From: Venturia oleaginea
Lineage: Eukaryota; Ascomycota; Dothideomycetes; Venturiales; Venturiaceae
Reading direction: 5' to 3'
Assembly: GCA_013176395.1 (NCBI GenBank)
Contig: JABMLP010000014.1
Coordinates: 620,001 to 684,000 of the forward strand
Length of the DNA: 64,000 nt
The translations under genes and the position numbers were made by a program. Shown here one piece after another: positions 11,295 through 22,986 of this stretch. The notes beneath the pieces are model-generated. The model saw only the letters and a program-made list of their open reading frames with translations. It had not been told where the DNA came from and made no database searches. The first letter of the stretch is position 1. Every line of letters starts with the position of its first letter.

Positions 11295-12543
11295 GGAATA
11301 CAGCACACACCGCGAGAACTCAATTCTTGGAATTTACAGAAGTATCATCTAAAGATCATCAAAACACATCTGCCAGTGGCCGCTCCGGCCTTTAGAGGCC
11401 ATCGCGCGTCCCTCAGCATCGAGGAGGCACCTCTAGAGTCGCCGTCACGGCCACTGCAGAGCAAGCACACGAATACACGAGCAAGTTACACGAACGATGC
11501 GTCTACCAAAGACAACAGCAACCATCTAGTCACTATCTCCCGGCTAGTCCATCACCCCAGATGACACTGCAACGCCCCGAGTCGACGAGTCACCGCTAGA
11601 ACGGCAATACCTTCAACACAACTCAAACACCAGACGCCCGGTGTGCAACAATCGGCACCACACACCACTGCAACGACTAGACAACCTCTCCCAACGTCTT
11701 GGCAAACCGTCCTGCTACAAGCTGTTGCCCAGAGCCTTGAGCCTCTCCCCAAACTGTTGCCTCCCAGTTATGGCATTGGCAAGAGTAGGTGCGCGACACA
11801 GTAAGCAGTAAGGACGCATAGAAGGAGCCTATTGGCGGTAAATCCCCTCTCTACAAGCCAGCAGACGTAGCCTTGAGCCTCTTCCCAGACTGTTGCGTCC
11901 CAGTTATGGCATTGGCAAGAGTAGAAGCGCGATATAGCAAGTAGGGAAAGCGACTAGCAGCAGGTAGGCTCCGACTATAAGACGGCAGGTCTATAGCACG
12001 ATCGGTGCCATACAATACGGCAGCCACCAGATAGCCTCGTCTACGGGCATACCCGGAGTATCACACTCAAACAGCGAAATCACGACTACGATGGTTACTA
12101 TTGTCTCCAGCATCACACAACCAAGTACACTGCCGCATAGGAATCTGGTGCAAGGCAACAATCACAAGCGGAAACACATTTCGGGAGCAGACAAGCCTTG
12201 AGGGATAAGGCAAAACAGACAGACGAAGTTGAGTACTGGAGGGAGACTGTAGGTAAAAGGTTAGCGAAACACGAGGTATTGCCTCTTGGGATCTATATAG
12301 CACGGATATACTAGCAGAATAACCAGTATCGACAAGAGCCAGGGGCACTTGGAAATACTAGTTTAGGGAAAAGAGGGAGGACGGAAGGGACAGCTGGTCT
12401 TGTTTTAGTGAACGAGGCGAAGTGGGGCGTGGTAGATTTTATGATTTATCACGTGTCGGCTGTCTGGTGAAGTCCTCCTGACCGGACATAGTTGCGTGAT
12501 AAGTGGCTGCAACCGAGTAGGAAATAATCAATCAATCAATCAG
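11295..12543 (+). mobile_element. LINE-derived non-autonomous element, copy 1
   Basis: Flanked by ATCTGAAGGT at 11285-11294 and 12544-12553. The 5' end (ACAGCACACACCGCGAGAACT) resembles the 5' end of the LINE (CACAACAGCGAGAACT, minus strand near 7165), and the last 350 bp or so, including the (AATC)n tail at 12526-12543, match the LINE 3' end. The body in between is unrelated and has no RT or endonuclease. It holds two copies of a block with CAGTTATGGCATTGGCAAGAG (near 11765 and 11900). It presumably moves with LINE machinery that recognises the shared tail. No convincing ORF. Confidence 0.85.
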
Positions 12544-12553
12544 ATCTGAAGGT

Positions 12554-13129
12554 ATGGGAAGTGTGTCACGGGGCGGGTTCGGGTATCAGGAGGAAGGAGC
12601 AGCAGCAGGAACAGGTATCATTCAACAGGCTATATACGAACTGGCAGGCAAACCAACAGGCAGGTTTAACGACAGGACGTAGCTCAAAGAGATACGAATT
12701 GGTTGAAGCCACGTAGGCTTTAAAAGCTTTCCTCGGCAGAACTCCGGTTCTGCCTTGATCACGTGCCGTGGGGCCACCCCAACGGCGGGAAGGACTTGTC
12801 CGCGGTCGTACCGTGACAACCTACCAGATAAAGGATTAGCAATAATATTTACGGCTTATCTAGGTAGGTAATTAGTAATTCCTGAACCCCATTTGGCTTG
12901 TAGCTATGCCTATAAGTGTATTTTTGGAGTGTCGAGTTTATAACCGTGAGACGACCTGTTACTATAAATTCTTCCTTATTTACTAGAGTGGTATTGTTAC
13001 GCAGAGGCTATGACTCAAAGTAATATAGCTGGATTTGGCTAATCCATACGGTAGGGTTCAAGTGGTCCGGGGCGACAATATCGTATCAAACAAGTGAAGC
13101 GAAGCTTGCAAGATATAAGAGTCGTGAAT
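12554..13129. other. Intergenic, no gene seen
   Basis: Old repeat-like sequence between the LINE-derived element and the LTR palindrome. A 65-codon minus-strand open frame (12819-12622) has no recognisable motif. Confidence 0.5.
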
Positions 13130-13347
13130 TATTACGGGACGGTAGCTGGAAAGACGCAGCATACTCGTAGCCAAAGATTGTTTAGATTCAGTTAAGGAGT
13201 GAAGGTATCTACAAACAGAGAACCTCAATGAGGTTCTCTGTTTGTAGATACCTTCACTCTTTAACTGAATCTAAACAATCTTTGGCTACGAGTATGCTGC
13301 GTCTTTCCAGCTACCGTCCCGTAATACCATGGGCCATGCCCATAACA
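13130..13347. repeat. Near-perfect palindrome built from a Ty3 LTR
   Basis: Two inverted arms of about 97 bp (13131-13227 and 13229-13325) around one central base, with one mismatch that I can see (GGAG versus AGAG). Each arm is the R-U5 side of the LTR found at 48234-48409 and 53636-53811. The right arm is followed at 13326-13347 by the reverse complement of the LTR start (CCATGGGCCATGCCCATAACA). It is therefore a solo LTR in minus orientation whose U3 side was replaced by an inverted copy of its own R-U5. No 5-bp target duplication found. Confidence 0.85.
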
Positions 13348-13415
13348 ACTTGGACTTTATCTCTTTATCGTTGCAATATCTTTAGCCTTTCCTTTCCTTT
13401 CGACCTGGGGATATC

Positions 13416-13561
13416 TGTGACGGCTTGCTAGACTACTGGAACAACCAGTGTTCAAGAACCTAACAAGGCGCCACAGTACACGAGCCATGTGACGGCTTGC
13501 TAGGCTACTGGAACAACCACAGTGTCCAAGCACCTGAAAAGGCGCCACAGTACACGGGCCA
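13416..13561. repeat. 72-bp tandem repeat, two units
   Basis: Units 13416-13487 and 13488-13561 both start TGTGACGGCTTGCTAG and end AAGGCGCCACAGTACACG-GCCA, with several differences in the middle. Not seen elsewhere in the window. Confidence 0.8.
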
Positions 13562-13711
13562 CAGCAAGACCTATAATTAGGCCTTGTCCCCAGCCCCCAT
13601 TTACATAGCTACCTGTAATTCACTATCACATTTAGTCCATACCTGATTGCTGTTCACGCCTTTCATTAGCTGCTACTAGCCGTGACAATATCTTTGCTTT
13701 TCTATTATATA

Positions 13712-15542
13712 ACGTATTCCACCACCGAGCCGGCCACACCACCGAGCCGGCCACTTTTCCTTGGCACGACCAACTCATATTACGCCTCTTCAATTTTATC
13801 GCTATCAACAATAGATTCCAAGTCTGTCGTGCTGCTATCTGATTCAGAAGATATCTCAATATTCTTTTTACACCTTCGCGCATTGCGCCCAGTCGCGCCG
13901 CAGTTCCCACAGCGCCGTAAAGCTGGCCGGGCTGTTTCTTGATCACCACTACCACGAGCCTTCTTTGATTTCTGAGGCGCTACAGACGCCTCAGCAGCTA
14001 CCTGCGCTGCTGCAGTCCCGTACTCTATATTACCACCTTGCTGGATCCACTTCCTTTTGCGCGATTTTCGCTTCGTCATTACTGCCAATTGCTCTTCAAG
14101 CTCGTGGTTTCGTGCAATAAGTAGAGCGTTCTGGTGCAGCATCAATTCAGCGCCCTTGACAAGCTGAGAGAAGCCAGTCTGCGCAGTAACTGGTGACCGA
14201 GTGAAGGATTCGCGTACAAGCTTTGATTGAGATCCAAATTCTTGAGTATTGCTTAGAGTCTTCGACTGCCACGGCGTCTCCTGCGGTTGGGGTGCTGGTG
14301 GGGTACGTAGCCGTACTTCAAGGCGATCCAATACCACCTCCGCGTTAATAGGGACTAGCCCTACCATCTCAAAAGCCTTTCGACAGTTCTCTTCTGTAAA
14401 CACGTCGAAAAACGCGTCTTTGAAGGCCGGGAGGAAGCCTTCTTTGTTGATATGGTAGACGCGTCGGCGTGCCAAGTCTCGAACTCGTTGAGAGTACTTG
14501 CACTTCAACGGCGAGAAGCAGACCACATCAAGCGGCTGGAGGATATGCGATGAATGAGGTGGTATACAGAGCGTTAGGATTTTATGTTCGAGGCAGTAGT
14601 CCTTGAAATCCTGCTTGAGATGGCTCTCATGGCCGTCCAAGATGAGCAGTCTATACCCCCTACTTGACGCGCTTTTGTATGCGCGTCAAAGTGCTTCAAC
14701 CACTTAAGATCAAGCGCATTGTTTGTCCAGTCGTTCTCAGAGACCGAGGGGTTCCAATTCCGTGGTATATCTGCCTCCTCATACCACGCAGAGATATGAA
14801 CGCGTCCTTTGTAGATAATGAAGGGCGGGGTCGCATACCCAGCGGCGCAGATACTCTAGATAACTGTAACCCACTCGCGATTGCCTGGCTGGATCAAATT
14901 AGGCCGTGTACGTCTTTCAGAAGTTGTGACGACCTTCATTAACCCAATAACGCCCATCTGGAAGCCAATCTCGTCAAAGTTGTGCGTATCCTTGTCGTGG
15001 ATGCCGTACTTGGCTTTAGTATCTGCAACGAGCTTGAACCACGAGCCGATAATCTTTGGGTCTTCCTGTAGTATCCTCTGCCTATCCTTGGCTCGATTGA
15101 AGGCCATCTTAAGCTCATCTGAGCGCGTTACGAACCTCTCAGCCCAGTTTTTCCCTACTGGCTCTCCACCGCGTACACCCAGCAGCTTATCCGCCATATC
15201 TGCCACCTTACACAGCCGGGGCGCAAATCCCCGCAAATCGAGGTCGAGGATATATTGGAAAAGCGTTTGCTCTTCTGTTGCAGTGAGCTTATGGGAGTTT
15301 GGGCGAGTTTGAGATCGAGAGGTAATTCCGCAGAGCCGATCAGAGAGCCTTTGGTGTTTGATGTTGAAGGCTGCAGCAGCGCGCCGTAGGCTTTGAAATT
15401 GGCCAGAGGTATAGGCCTGAAGAGCGAGATCAATCCTGCCTTCTTCTTGAACGGCTATCGCGTTGCGTTGTTGAGACATTGCGTGTTGAAGTGGATAAGG
15501 GCTGTGCCAAGGAAAAGTGGCCAGCTCGGTGGTGGAATACGT
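13712..15542 (-). mobile_element. Pogo/Fot1-type DNA transposon
   Basis: TA duplication at 13710-13711 and 15543-15544. The terminal inverted repeats read ACGTATTCCACCACCGAGCC at the left and ACGTATTCCACCACCGAGCT at the right (reverse complement), then GGCCAC. At the left end the CACCACCGAGCCGGCCAC block is doubled. Length 1.83 kb, as expected for a complete member. One transposase gene on the minus strand fills it. Confidence 0.9.
13780..15479 (-). pseudogene. Pogo/Fot1 transposase, one stop and one frameshift
   Basis: Starts at the ATG at 15479. N-terminal psq and Tc5/CENP-B helix-turn-helix domains (FQSLRRAAAAFNIKHQRLSDR; ILDLDLRGFAPRLCKVADMA; VGKNWAERFV) are followed by the DDE domain: first Asp in NFDEIGFQMG, second in LILDGHESH, third in QPLDVVCFSPLK. 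The C-terminus has a coiled coil and a knuckle (CGNCGATGRNARRC). Two lesions break it: TAG at 14858-14856 after EWVTVI (CAG to TAG fits), and a one-base frameshift in the G run near 14660, after which 14640-13780 is open. About 565 codons if continuous, the usual length. Only these two changes separate it from an intact gene, so it decayed recently. Confidence 0.9.
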
Positions 15543-15544
15543 TA

Positions 15545-17319
15545 TTCGTATATTTGAGATAGTTCTATGATTTTACGATGGCTTCCAAACATATGGAGGT
15601 AAAGACTGCCATACATCTTCAGTAGTCACTGCAACAACTCAACGCACCTTCGAGCCACATACCAGGTCTTGAAAAAAGAAAGGGTTGGGACGTCCGCTGT
15701 CACCATCCTTCCACGCCGACGAGGACTGAAAGAATACTTTTCTAGGTTGCATAGCCCAATTGAGAGCCCATGAGCTGGTTTGTATCCCCCAACTATTTCC
15801 TTGATAGTGGGTGTTATGATTGTGACCAGGCGCGAATTATAAGATATCTAGATTCTGGTGTCGCTCGACAAAGTCGGCGTAGATCTTGGTGCGATTATAA
15901 CCGGCCAAGAGTGTAAGGGCATCGTCGGTCATCTAGAGAAAAGCAAGGACCTTGTGCGTTGGACCAGTCGCAGTTCCATAACCTTTGGAATGGGGCGTCG
16001 AATGTCTGCAGCTCGCGGGATGTGTCAAAGATCTTGAAAATTATAATTGATTCAATAGGTCTATGTAAAATTGATATCAAAACATGTCAGAACAGGCTTT
16101 GATCATGCACAACTCACGGCAGGTTGAGCTGTAAGATTTCTACTCTATGATGCAAGTCAGCAAAGTCCATCCAAAACCATCAAAGCAGAAGAAAGTTATT
16201 GCTTCCAGATCAGAAAGCCGTTTAACTCAGTTCTCCCCACCGGCCGCAATGACACAGCCGACCAAAACGGTCATTTGCGCACTGCAGCACGAAAGTCACA
16301 ATGACATGAGACCTTTCTAATACAAGGGTCCCACAACTCCACAACCAATCATCCCAGCCGTGAGACTGGTATGGTATAGGGAGGATGGCTTGGCAGGATA
16401 GGTCGTTGAATGGATAGACTGTGTTCATCCTTGAAAGAAGGGGATGGTGTAGGATAGAACTTACCATTAGCAATGTATACGTCGTTGTGTCTAATAAATG
16501 TCGGCATCATCTTGTGTCACTTCTCCCACACTTTCGGCAGTATCCTCTTTCCCAGGCTCAGCGTCCATATCCAGACAACGATCGCCGCCAAATCCAAGCA
16601 AAGTATATGACAAGCAGGGCAGATGGGAGTGGTTAAGGATACGTCTTCAGTGCGGACGTCGGAGCGTGAAAGCTATATCTTCTTTCTCGTTAGCTGAAGT
16701 CCAGTCAAGAAGTGAGAACAGAGTGTATGGTTGTGTGGCTCGATCAGACAAAGGTAAGCAGGTATAAAATATCATCAATGCAATTCAGAAGCAGAACTGT
16801 TTGAAATAAAATACGCTCATCATAGAAGCAGGTGTGTATGGAGTGGAGGGGAAATGGATGCATACCTGTTAGTAAGCTCCTGCGGCCAGCACCAAGCTTC
16901 AGTGAGAGTTTGGTGGGCGCAGGAAGCTGGCGCGATGATTGCGCTTCATAAGAAAATGATAAGTCTCGTCGGAGAGATCTTGAGAACCTGTGATAGAGTT
17001 AGCATACAGTGCTATAGCAGTATGGAGAAAATTGCAGTGTTGATGATTTGTGTCAGATGGTGATGCATGTTTGTTCATGGCTCATAAGGATCGCCGGAAC
17101 AGATAGTGTATACTCTCATCATGAAAGGGTGGATGGAAGAAAGGCCGTTGGACTTACCAGTCAATTGGTGCTTTGATGTTGGATGGAGTTGTTGTGTTGA
17201 AGGTTTTTTAAGACTTGGAGACGCGAAACTTTGGTGGACCCTAAATTGCTTGGCATTCACGTGCATGAGCCTGAGGTATTAACCTTCAAAACTTCGAGAG
17301 ATTCGCAATACCAAACAAA
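15545..17319. other. Intergenic with splice-like signals, no assignable gene
   Basis: On the minus strand there are good donor and acceptor motifs (GTAAGT near 17155, TATCACAG near 17000, GTAAGT near 16465). A short acidic open frame lies near 16600-16490 (GFGGDRCLDMDAEPGKED, ending DDADIY stop). This could be the tail of an unrecognised multi-exon gene or long 5' leader exons of a gene divergent from MTR3. I could not assemble a full reading frame. Confidence 0.3.
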
Positions 17320-18377
17320 ATGGCGTCTATGAATGATAGAAGAAGAATCAATGGGCCCGGTGGAGGAACGGCCCCTCCGGTCTTTGCTTCCACTCTTGTT
17401 GCGCCAGAATCACTTCAGTCACAGCGTCCAGTACGGACGAGGAAGCCCGATGAACTTCGTAAAATCTGTAGGCTACTCCAATCGCTCCTTCACTACCTCT
17501 GTATACTGACACAAGCTCTCCTATAGTCCTCAAGACCGGCATAACTCCCTCAGCCTCCGGTTCGGCATACTTGGAGCTCGAAACTCCTCCACCAAAAAAG
17601 AAGTCCAAGATCTCACAAACAAGCAACTTCCTTCCGCCGACATCCTCCCTCAAAATCTCCTGCTCGATCCATGGACCTCGTCCTTTGGCAAGATCAGCAG
17701 CGTACAATCCCTCCCTCGTACTCACAACTCACATCAAATTCGCCCCTTTCGCAACGCGCCATCGACGAGGATATGTTCGAGACAGTACAGAACGAGATCT
17801 AGGCGCTCACCTGGAAACGGCTCTTCGCGGTGTGATTATAGGGGAGAGATGGCCAAAAAGCGGTGTCGACGTCATCATCACGATACTGGAAGGAGAAGAG
17901 AACAGATGGTGGGGTGATGAGGTGTCTGGAGGATCAACAGGCCTAGGAGGAACAGGTGGATGGGGAATGATGAGTGTGCTAGCAGGATGCATCACTGTTT
18001 CTTCAGCTGCATTGGTGGACGCAGGCATCGATTGTGTCGACATGATCAGTGGTGGTGTTGCGGCTATCATCAGAAATCCATCGGAGTCCAAAGGCAAGGG
18101 TGGAGAGGGAAATACAATACTGGATCCGTGTCCAGCTGAACATGCACAGGTTGTGGCTGCTTGTGTGGTTGGGTACTTGTCCGAGAGGGACGAAATCACT
18201 GAGCTATGGTTGAAAGGTGATGCAGGTGTATCTTCTGAAGAGTTGGTGGACAAGGCTGTTGAGGCTGCGTTGGCTACACGGAGCGTTCTAGTCGATGCTG
18301 TAACGGAGACTGCGAAGAGAAAGTTCCCTGCATTGGCTAGTGTTGAGAAGGCAGACGATGTGGAAATGGCCGGTTGA
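17320..18377 (+). CDS. MTR3: Exosome subunit MTR3-like (RNase PH fold), two exons
   Basis: Exons 17320-17467 and 17527-18377, with a 59-nt intron; the joined product has 332 residues. It would be one of six RNase PH-like ring subunits of the RNA exosome (nucleus and cytosol), which channels RNA to the Rrp44 and Rrp6 nucleases; eukaryotic ring subunits are catalytically inert. The basic, disordered N-terminus (MASMNDRRRINGPGGG) leads into KIFLKTG and ASGSAYLELETP across the junction. The core has SIHGPRPLARSAAYNP, then GRVIIGERWPKSGVDVII-like sequence, CITVSSAALVDAGIDCVDMI and a C-terminal ELWLKGDAG strand pair. An insert rich in Gly (GGSTGLGGTGG) lies near residue 200. MTR3 fits better than RRP41 because of the degenerate active site and the loop, but the exact paralogue needs an alignment. 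Confidence 0.85.
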
Positions 18378-19215
18378 AAGATACAAGACATGAGAGTTTG
18401 AGATTATCACTAATCGCCAAGGGTACAAGCGACGCGGAGGTCACCATACTCAGATAGCCTTCCATTTGGATCCTGGCTACCAGACCGTTTCGCCTGCCTC
18501 CAAATTCGCATACCATCATCATTGGACGCGCAGAACAGCAGAGCACACCTGGATTAATGTTCCCATAATCTGCTGATGGCAAGGTAGAGACACTCCAAGC
18601 GCAGCGCATATTGAGACCGCCGATGAAAGTTGAAAAGGTGGCAAGAGCCATGAACGAAGAGATCGATTGACGTTGTCCTCAGCCCAATCTTATCAAATCG
18701 AAGGGAGCAAAGAAATCAAGCACATGCGCGGCTTGTAGCAGGGCTTTGAGTTAGTATCGATCTGTACAATGTGAAAATGGGCAGAAACTTTGGAGGCTCA
18801 AGCTCGGCTTGTTGACTTTGAATCCAGTTCGAAGCACCAAAACATGATGAGCGACAGGTTCAATAACGCACTTTGCTGCTTCATCGATACCACGGTTCCA
18901 TCAGACTAGCTTGATATGAATTGGGAGTTTGTTGATTTTAGGAAATGGTATGCTGAATGATTTGGTGTCCTCTAGAATTTCGACACAATCCAGCAAATGG
19001 CAAGAGCAAAGCCGACACACTCCAACTCCAGACACCTCCGATTAAAGACAAGACCTTCAATTCAGATCGCCATCGCAAAATGCCTGGTAACCTCCAATTT
19101 CGAAATCGCCAGGAAGTCCCGTTCATCGATTCGAAGTGTACAATGTCAATTCAGTCCCAGTCTTTCCATCGGCCGCTTCCTCAGCAGCTCCCTCCACTAA
19201 TTCACCACCGGCCTC
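18378..19215. other. Intergenic between MTR3 and the Myb-like gene
   Basis: Contains the 3' ends of two converging genes. A 104-codon minus frame (18651-18337) overlaps the MTR3 end by 41 bp; it has no motif I recognise and was not called. Confidence 0.5.
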
Positions 19216-19900
19216 TTAGACTCCATCATGATCCTCACCACTCTGCTCCTTAGGACTACTCTCAGCAGTAACATACTGCTCTACTCCCTCCTCTTCCTTC
19301 ACAACACCCTTCTTACCACTCTTTCCCTTTTTCGCCTTTGTTGTAGCCTCTTCTGTATCATCTTCGGCCTCAGACGTCTGCTTTCGCTTGCGAACAGGAG
19401 TCTTCTTAGTGGGTGTGGCCTTGGGGATGCCTTTGCCCTTTGGGGTTCCACCACCATTACCAGCAAAAGTGGCGTTGATGGCGTCTGCGGAGCCAGATGC
19501 GGAACCACCGTTTGAGATGTTGACTGTCTTCATGATTTTGTTCCAGCGGCAGTAGGCGGTGTGTGGTTTCATGCTCAGGAAGGTGCCGATTTTGTCCCAG
19601 TCTGGCTGTGAGGAGAAAAGGTTAGTAAAGGTGGTGAGTGTGGGATGGAATAGAAACGTCTTGGCCCAAGAAAGTTATCGATGGTTTTCTGGAGATTTGG
19701 TTGGGGGTCGTTGGCGGGAACTTGAAGATGATGATTGAGGAATAAGCGAGGGTCAAATGGACAATGTAGTTGAGGTGCGGGGTGAGATAGCTGGGTTTGG
19801 AGGAGTTGCTTACCTTGATGATGCCGCTGCCGTCCTTGACGTTGGTGATGCAGGCGACGAGGAAGGCCTCGTTCTCGGTTGCTCCGGTTGTTGGAGCCAT
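19216..19900 (-). CDS. Small Myb/SANT-like nuclear protein, two exons
   Basis: Exons 19900-19814 and 19605-19216, with a 208-nt intron (GTAAGC to TCACAG); 158 residues. The N-terminal 60 residues form a short helix-turn-helix of the kind common in Pezizomycotina: NEAFLVACITNVKDGSGIIK, then across the junction PDWDKIG and TAYCRWNKIMK. A Gly/Ser linker and a strongly basic tail (PKATPTKKTPVRKRKQT, KAKKGKSGKKG) end in an acidic patch. Probably a nuclear DNA- or chromatin-binding protein. The start at 19900 is the only ATG that places the Myb-like segment in frame. Function is otherwise unknown. Confidence 0.75.
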
Positions 19901-22900
19901 TGGTTTGTAGTTGGTGGTGCGTGGACGGAAGAAAGTGTGTTAGAGTGTTGTCGTGTTGGGTAAGTGTCGAAGAGTCTTGGATGAGAGAAGGTCGAGTGTG
20001 GATTGTCAAATGTTGGCTCTGGATTTGTGGATGAAAGGAAGAGGAATATGCGTGGAAAGAAAAGGTCTTTAAATATTGGTTCTGGAAGTGAGAGTGGCGT
20101 GAGTCAACAGATCGATCTCCGATAGAGCTGGAGTGTTGGTAAAGTAGAAGTGAAGGGTGATTTAGTAGAGGATTCGCAGAGGAGAGGGTTCACTTTCGTA
20201 TCAGGGCTAAGGAACTTTGGATTTTAAGGTTACACAACACGCAGTTTGGGAAAGGATTACGCGAGGATGGGAGGAGGAGAGGGTAATTTACCCCTCAGAT
20301 GATAGGTAAAATATTGGCAGAGGAAAGGTGAAGGCTGAATTAGAGGATGGGTCATAGAAAAGAGATATCATCTTGATATCACGTGAGGCTATAGGCTCCT
20401 GCTTGATTGGAATTAGCACCGCAGAGTTCGTGACTACAGTAAGTGATCTTCTCTTCGATGAACCACGCGTATGCTCCCAGATAATCGAAGCGTGCTAAAT
20501 TCCCGGCATTATGTTTACTGGAATGGCAGGAAGCAGCAAAAGAGAACGCCCCTTTCGATCCGATGCTCGCAAAGTCTCTCATAACCGAAGATAATACTGC
20601 TAGGTGGGTGTCTATTTTCGCTTGGGTTGATTTTGAACGAGCGAAAAGTTCTTCCCCCGAGTCTCTCAAGATATCCATGTTAACAAGAGGATTGGACCAG
20701 CACGGAACCATTGTCCTTGAGCAATTAGGTTATAGGAGATAGGATATAAGGGAAATGATAGCAAATTAGCGACAACAGTGGGAGAATATGCAGCAATGAC
20801 TGTAGATAGGAGGTATTCATTGATATAGTTTGCCTGTTATCATAATTTTTGGCTGTATAAAAGGGTTGGTTGATTTGGTAGATACTTGATAGAAGAGAGC
20901 ATTCAGCTCTTATTCACAGCCTACGAAACCGGCTAAACTGGTACTTCCAGAAATATTGCAAACAAATCTGCAGGACACATGACCGGAAGCCATTGAAAAT
21001 AATGCGGTCGTACGAAGGAATGAGCAAGGCTGGAAGCGTGGCTAATTCAAGAAATCTCGGATCTTCCACGGATCTTCTTCGGATCTATCTAAGCAGACGA
21101 CGACTCTTCTTTCATTGAGTCTTTCACCCCTTCCCTTTTGCATCCCGTTTTCAATCAGAGTCTTATCGCAAGTCTACGTGTTCGCGTTCTTTCCAGTATC
21201 TGGTCTACACTTCCACTCGGCCTGATCATCCTTACTCCACAAGACCGCGTAGTGACCGGGCTGCGTGCCACGAACCCGAGCTGCTTCAATTTTCAAGCTG
21301 TGCTGCATTGCTACAATCTTCCATTGCTGCCGTTTCGCCGCGTGCAACAATCTACGGAGAGAAATGCGTACGAACTTGTCCTTGAACATCAAATCTAAAA
21401 ATGAGCCATCGTGCTGCATATCCAGATTAATCAAACAAAGACAACGGCCCTCAAACAGCACACTTCTCAAGCGCCTGTGGTTTGGTAATAAATCCTCAAG
21501 TCAAAATTGAATGGAACATTGAAAAGAGGCCAGTCGCAAAGTTTTGGAGCTCAGAGGCTGAGAAATGAACAAGCTTCGATGGCAAGTTTCAGAGAATGCT
21601 TGTTTTTCGAGACGACAAGCAAAGTGCAAAAGTGCGAGCGGATATAACGCGTTCTGCCCAATGCTATAAGTGGGCGATTGCACAACTACCCAAAATAGTT
21701 ATTGGGTTGCATTCGAAATCCAATAGGGCAGTAGCGATGCTTTCTTCTGCCCTCTTGCTTATCACTTTGCTTTCCACCCTTACTTTGGGTCGCAAACGTA
21801 ACCTCTTCAAATAGCACTTATACCACCTTCGAACAGCGTAAGTTATGCTAAGTTTAGCCACATTTTCCTCTCAAATAATGCTGACATTCTATCAGGAACA
21901 GTATGGCAAATACTGTTAAGCCGGAATATCTTAACGCAGACTAATGCTTGATGTCTCTGTTATTGAAGATGACGAACTTTCCCGGGCGCAAAAACGAGAT
22001 GGGACGATCTGTGATATGCTCACATCGACATGATGAACATCATACATGGTGTTGGAGGATTCCTGCCATTCATCGCTACTATATGAACATTGATCTCCAA
22101 ATATTCAGGAACGAATGACACTACACCGGTGGCCAGCGATATTGGGAGAAGAGCCACCTTCATGGCTTCGCTGGACCTGCCATTCTTGACACACAATGTA
22201 GATTCGGTGGTAATGGCATTGGAACGGATGGCTACGTAGCCTTCACCAACACAACTCTTCACTACGGCCCGACCTGTGACATACAACGACAATTGCCTCG
22301 CCCGTCATCTCGATCCTTCCAGTTTCCAATAGGCGAATCAAACCTGGCTGGATCAAACTACTGCTGCCCAAAATCACTCAGATGCCTGTGCTCTGCTCAG
22401 TGCAAAACCAGACACAGCTGTCCACTTTACTTTTTGGGCAAACATCACCACGGGCACAAACGGAACAATAAAAGGGTATTATCATGCTATCACGATTCTT
22501 TGCAGCAGCGCGCTGATAGATATGCAATCTCGATGTGTAAGTGATCTTGTGATAGTATTCCTTCTGCTTTGTCCTATTATCTAGGGCCTCGATATAACAA
22601 TCGTGCCAAAAACCCCAATATCTGACCAAATTTCACTAGGCTCCTAAGTGAAGTTGTTGACACTTATTAACCATTGACCCACTTAGCTTTCGCTAAAGAG
22701 GTGAAGATGGCGCAAATTCGTGTTGGTTGTGAAGTTTCGAGTGGAGAGATAATCAATGAATTGAATGTGCCTGCGCTGTTAGTTGAGAAACTTTGCTCGA
22801 TATCACTTTGCTGCTTACCTGGTGGGAAAGTAGAAATTGTAGGCTATTGAATGAAGCTTGGGCACAGACCAAAAGTATCGAATGCACTACAGGAATCCAG

Positions 22901-22986
22901 ACTGGTAAAGTGAAGAGACACTTCTGATCGTGAGAGATCACCTGTCATGTACGATCCTTATTCGCCCAAAGCAAGCCCCAGCGTCA
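19901..22986. other. 3.1-kb stretch without an assignable gene
   Basis: Several short open frames occur (20711-20379, 21470-21174 and 22292-22020, all minus). None has a start, splice pattern or motif that I can defend. The 20711-20379 frame reads smoothly for 110 codons and is the best candidate for a small gene or exon. Nothing repetitive was found. Confidence 0.4.

Noticed and set aside
13040..13100. tRNA-like GGTTCAAGTGGTCC box
   Set aside because: No matching acceptor stem or A box at the right distance; no cloverleaf could be drawn.
13228..13431. 67-codon ORF repeated at 53713 and similar text near 48300
   Set aside because: It is LTR sequence (R-U5) read as protein; the repeat reflects the LTR and not a gene.
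18337..18651. 104-codon minus frame converging on MTR3
   Set aside because: Smooth sequence but overlaps the MTR3 coding end and has no recognisable domain; insufficient for a call.
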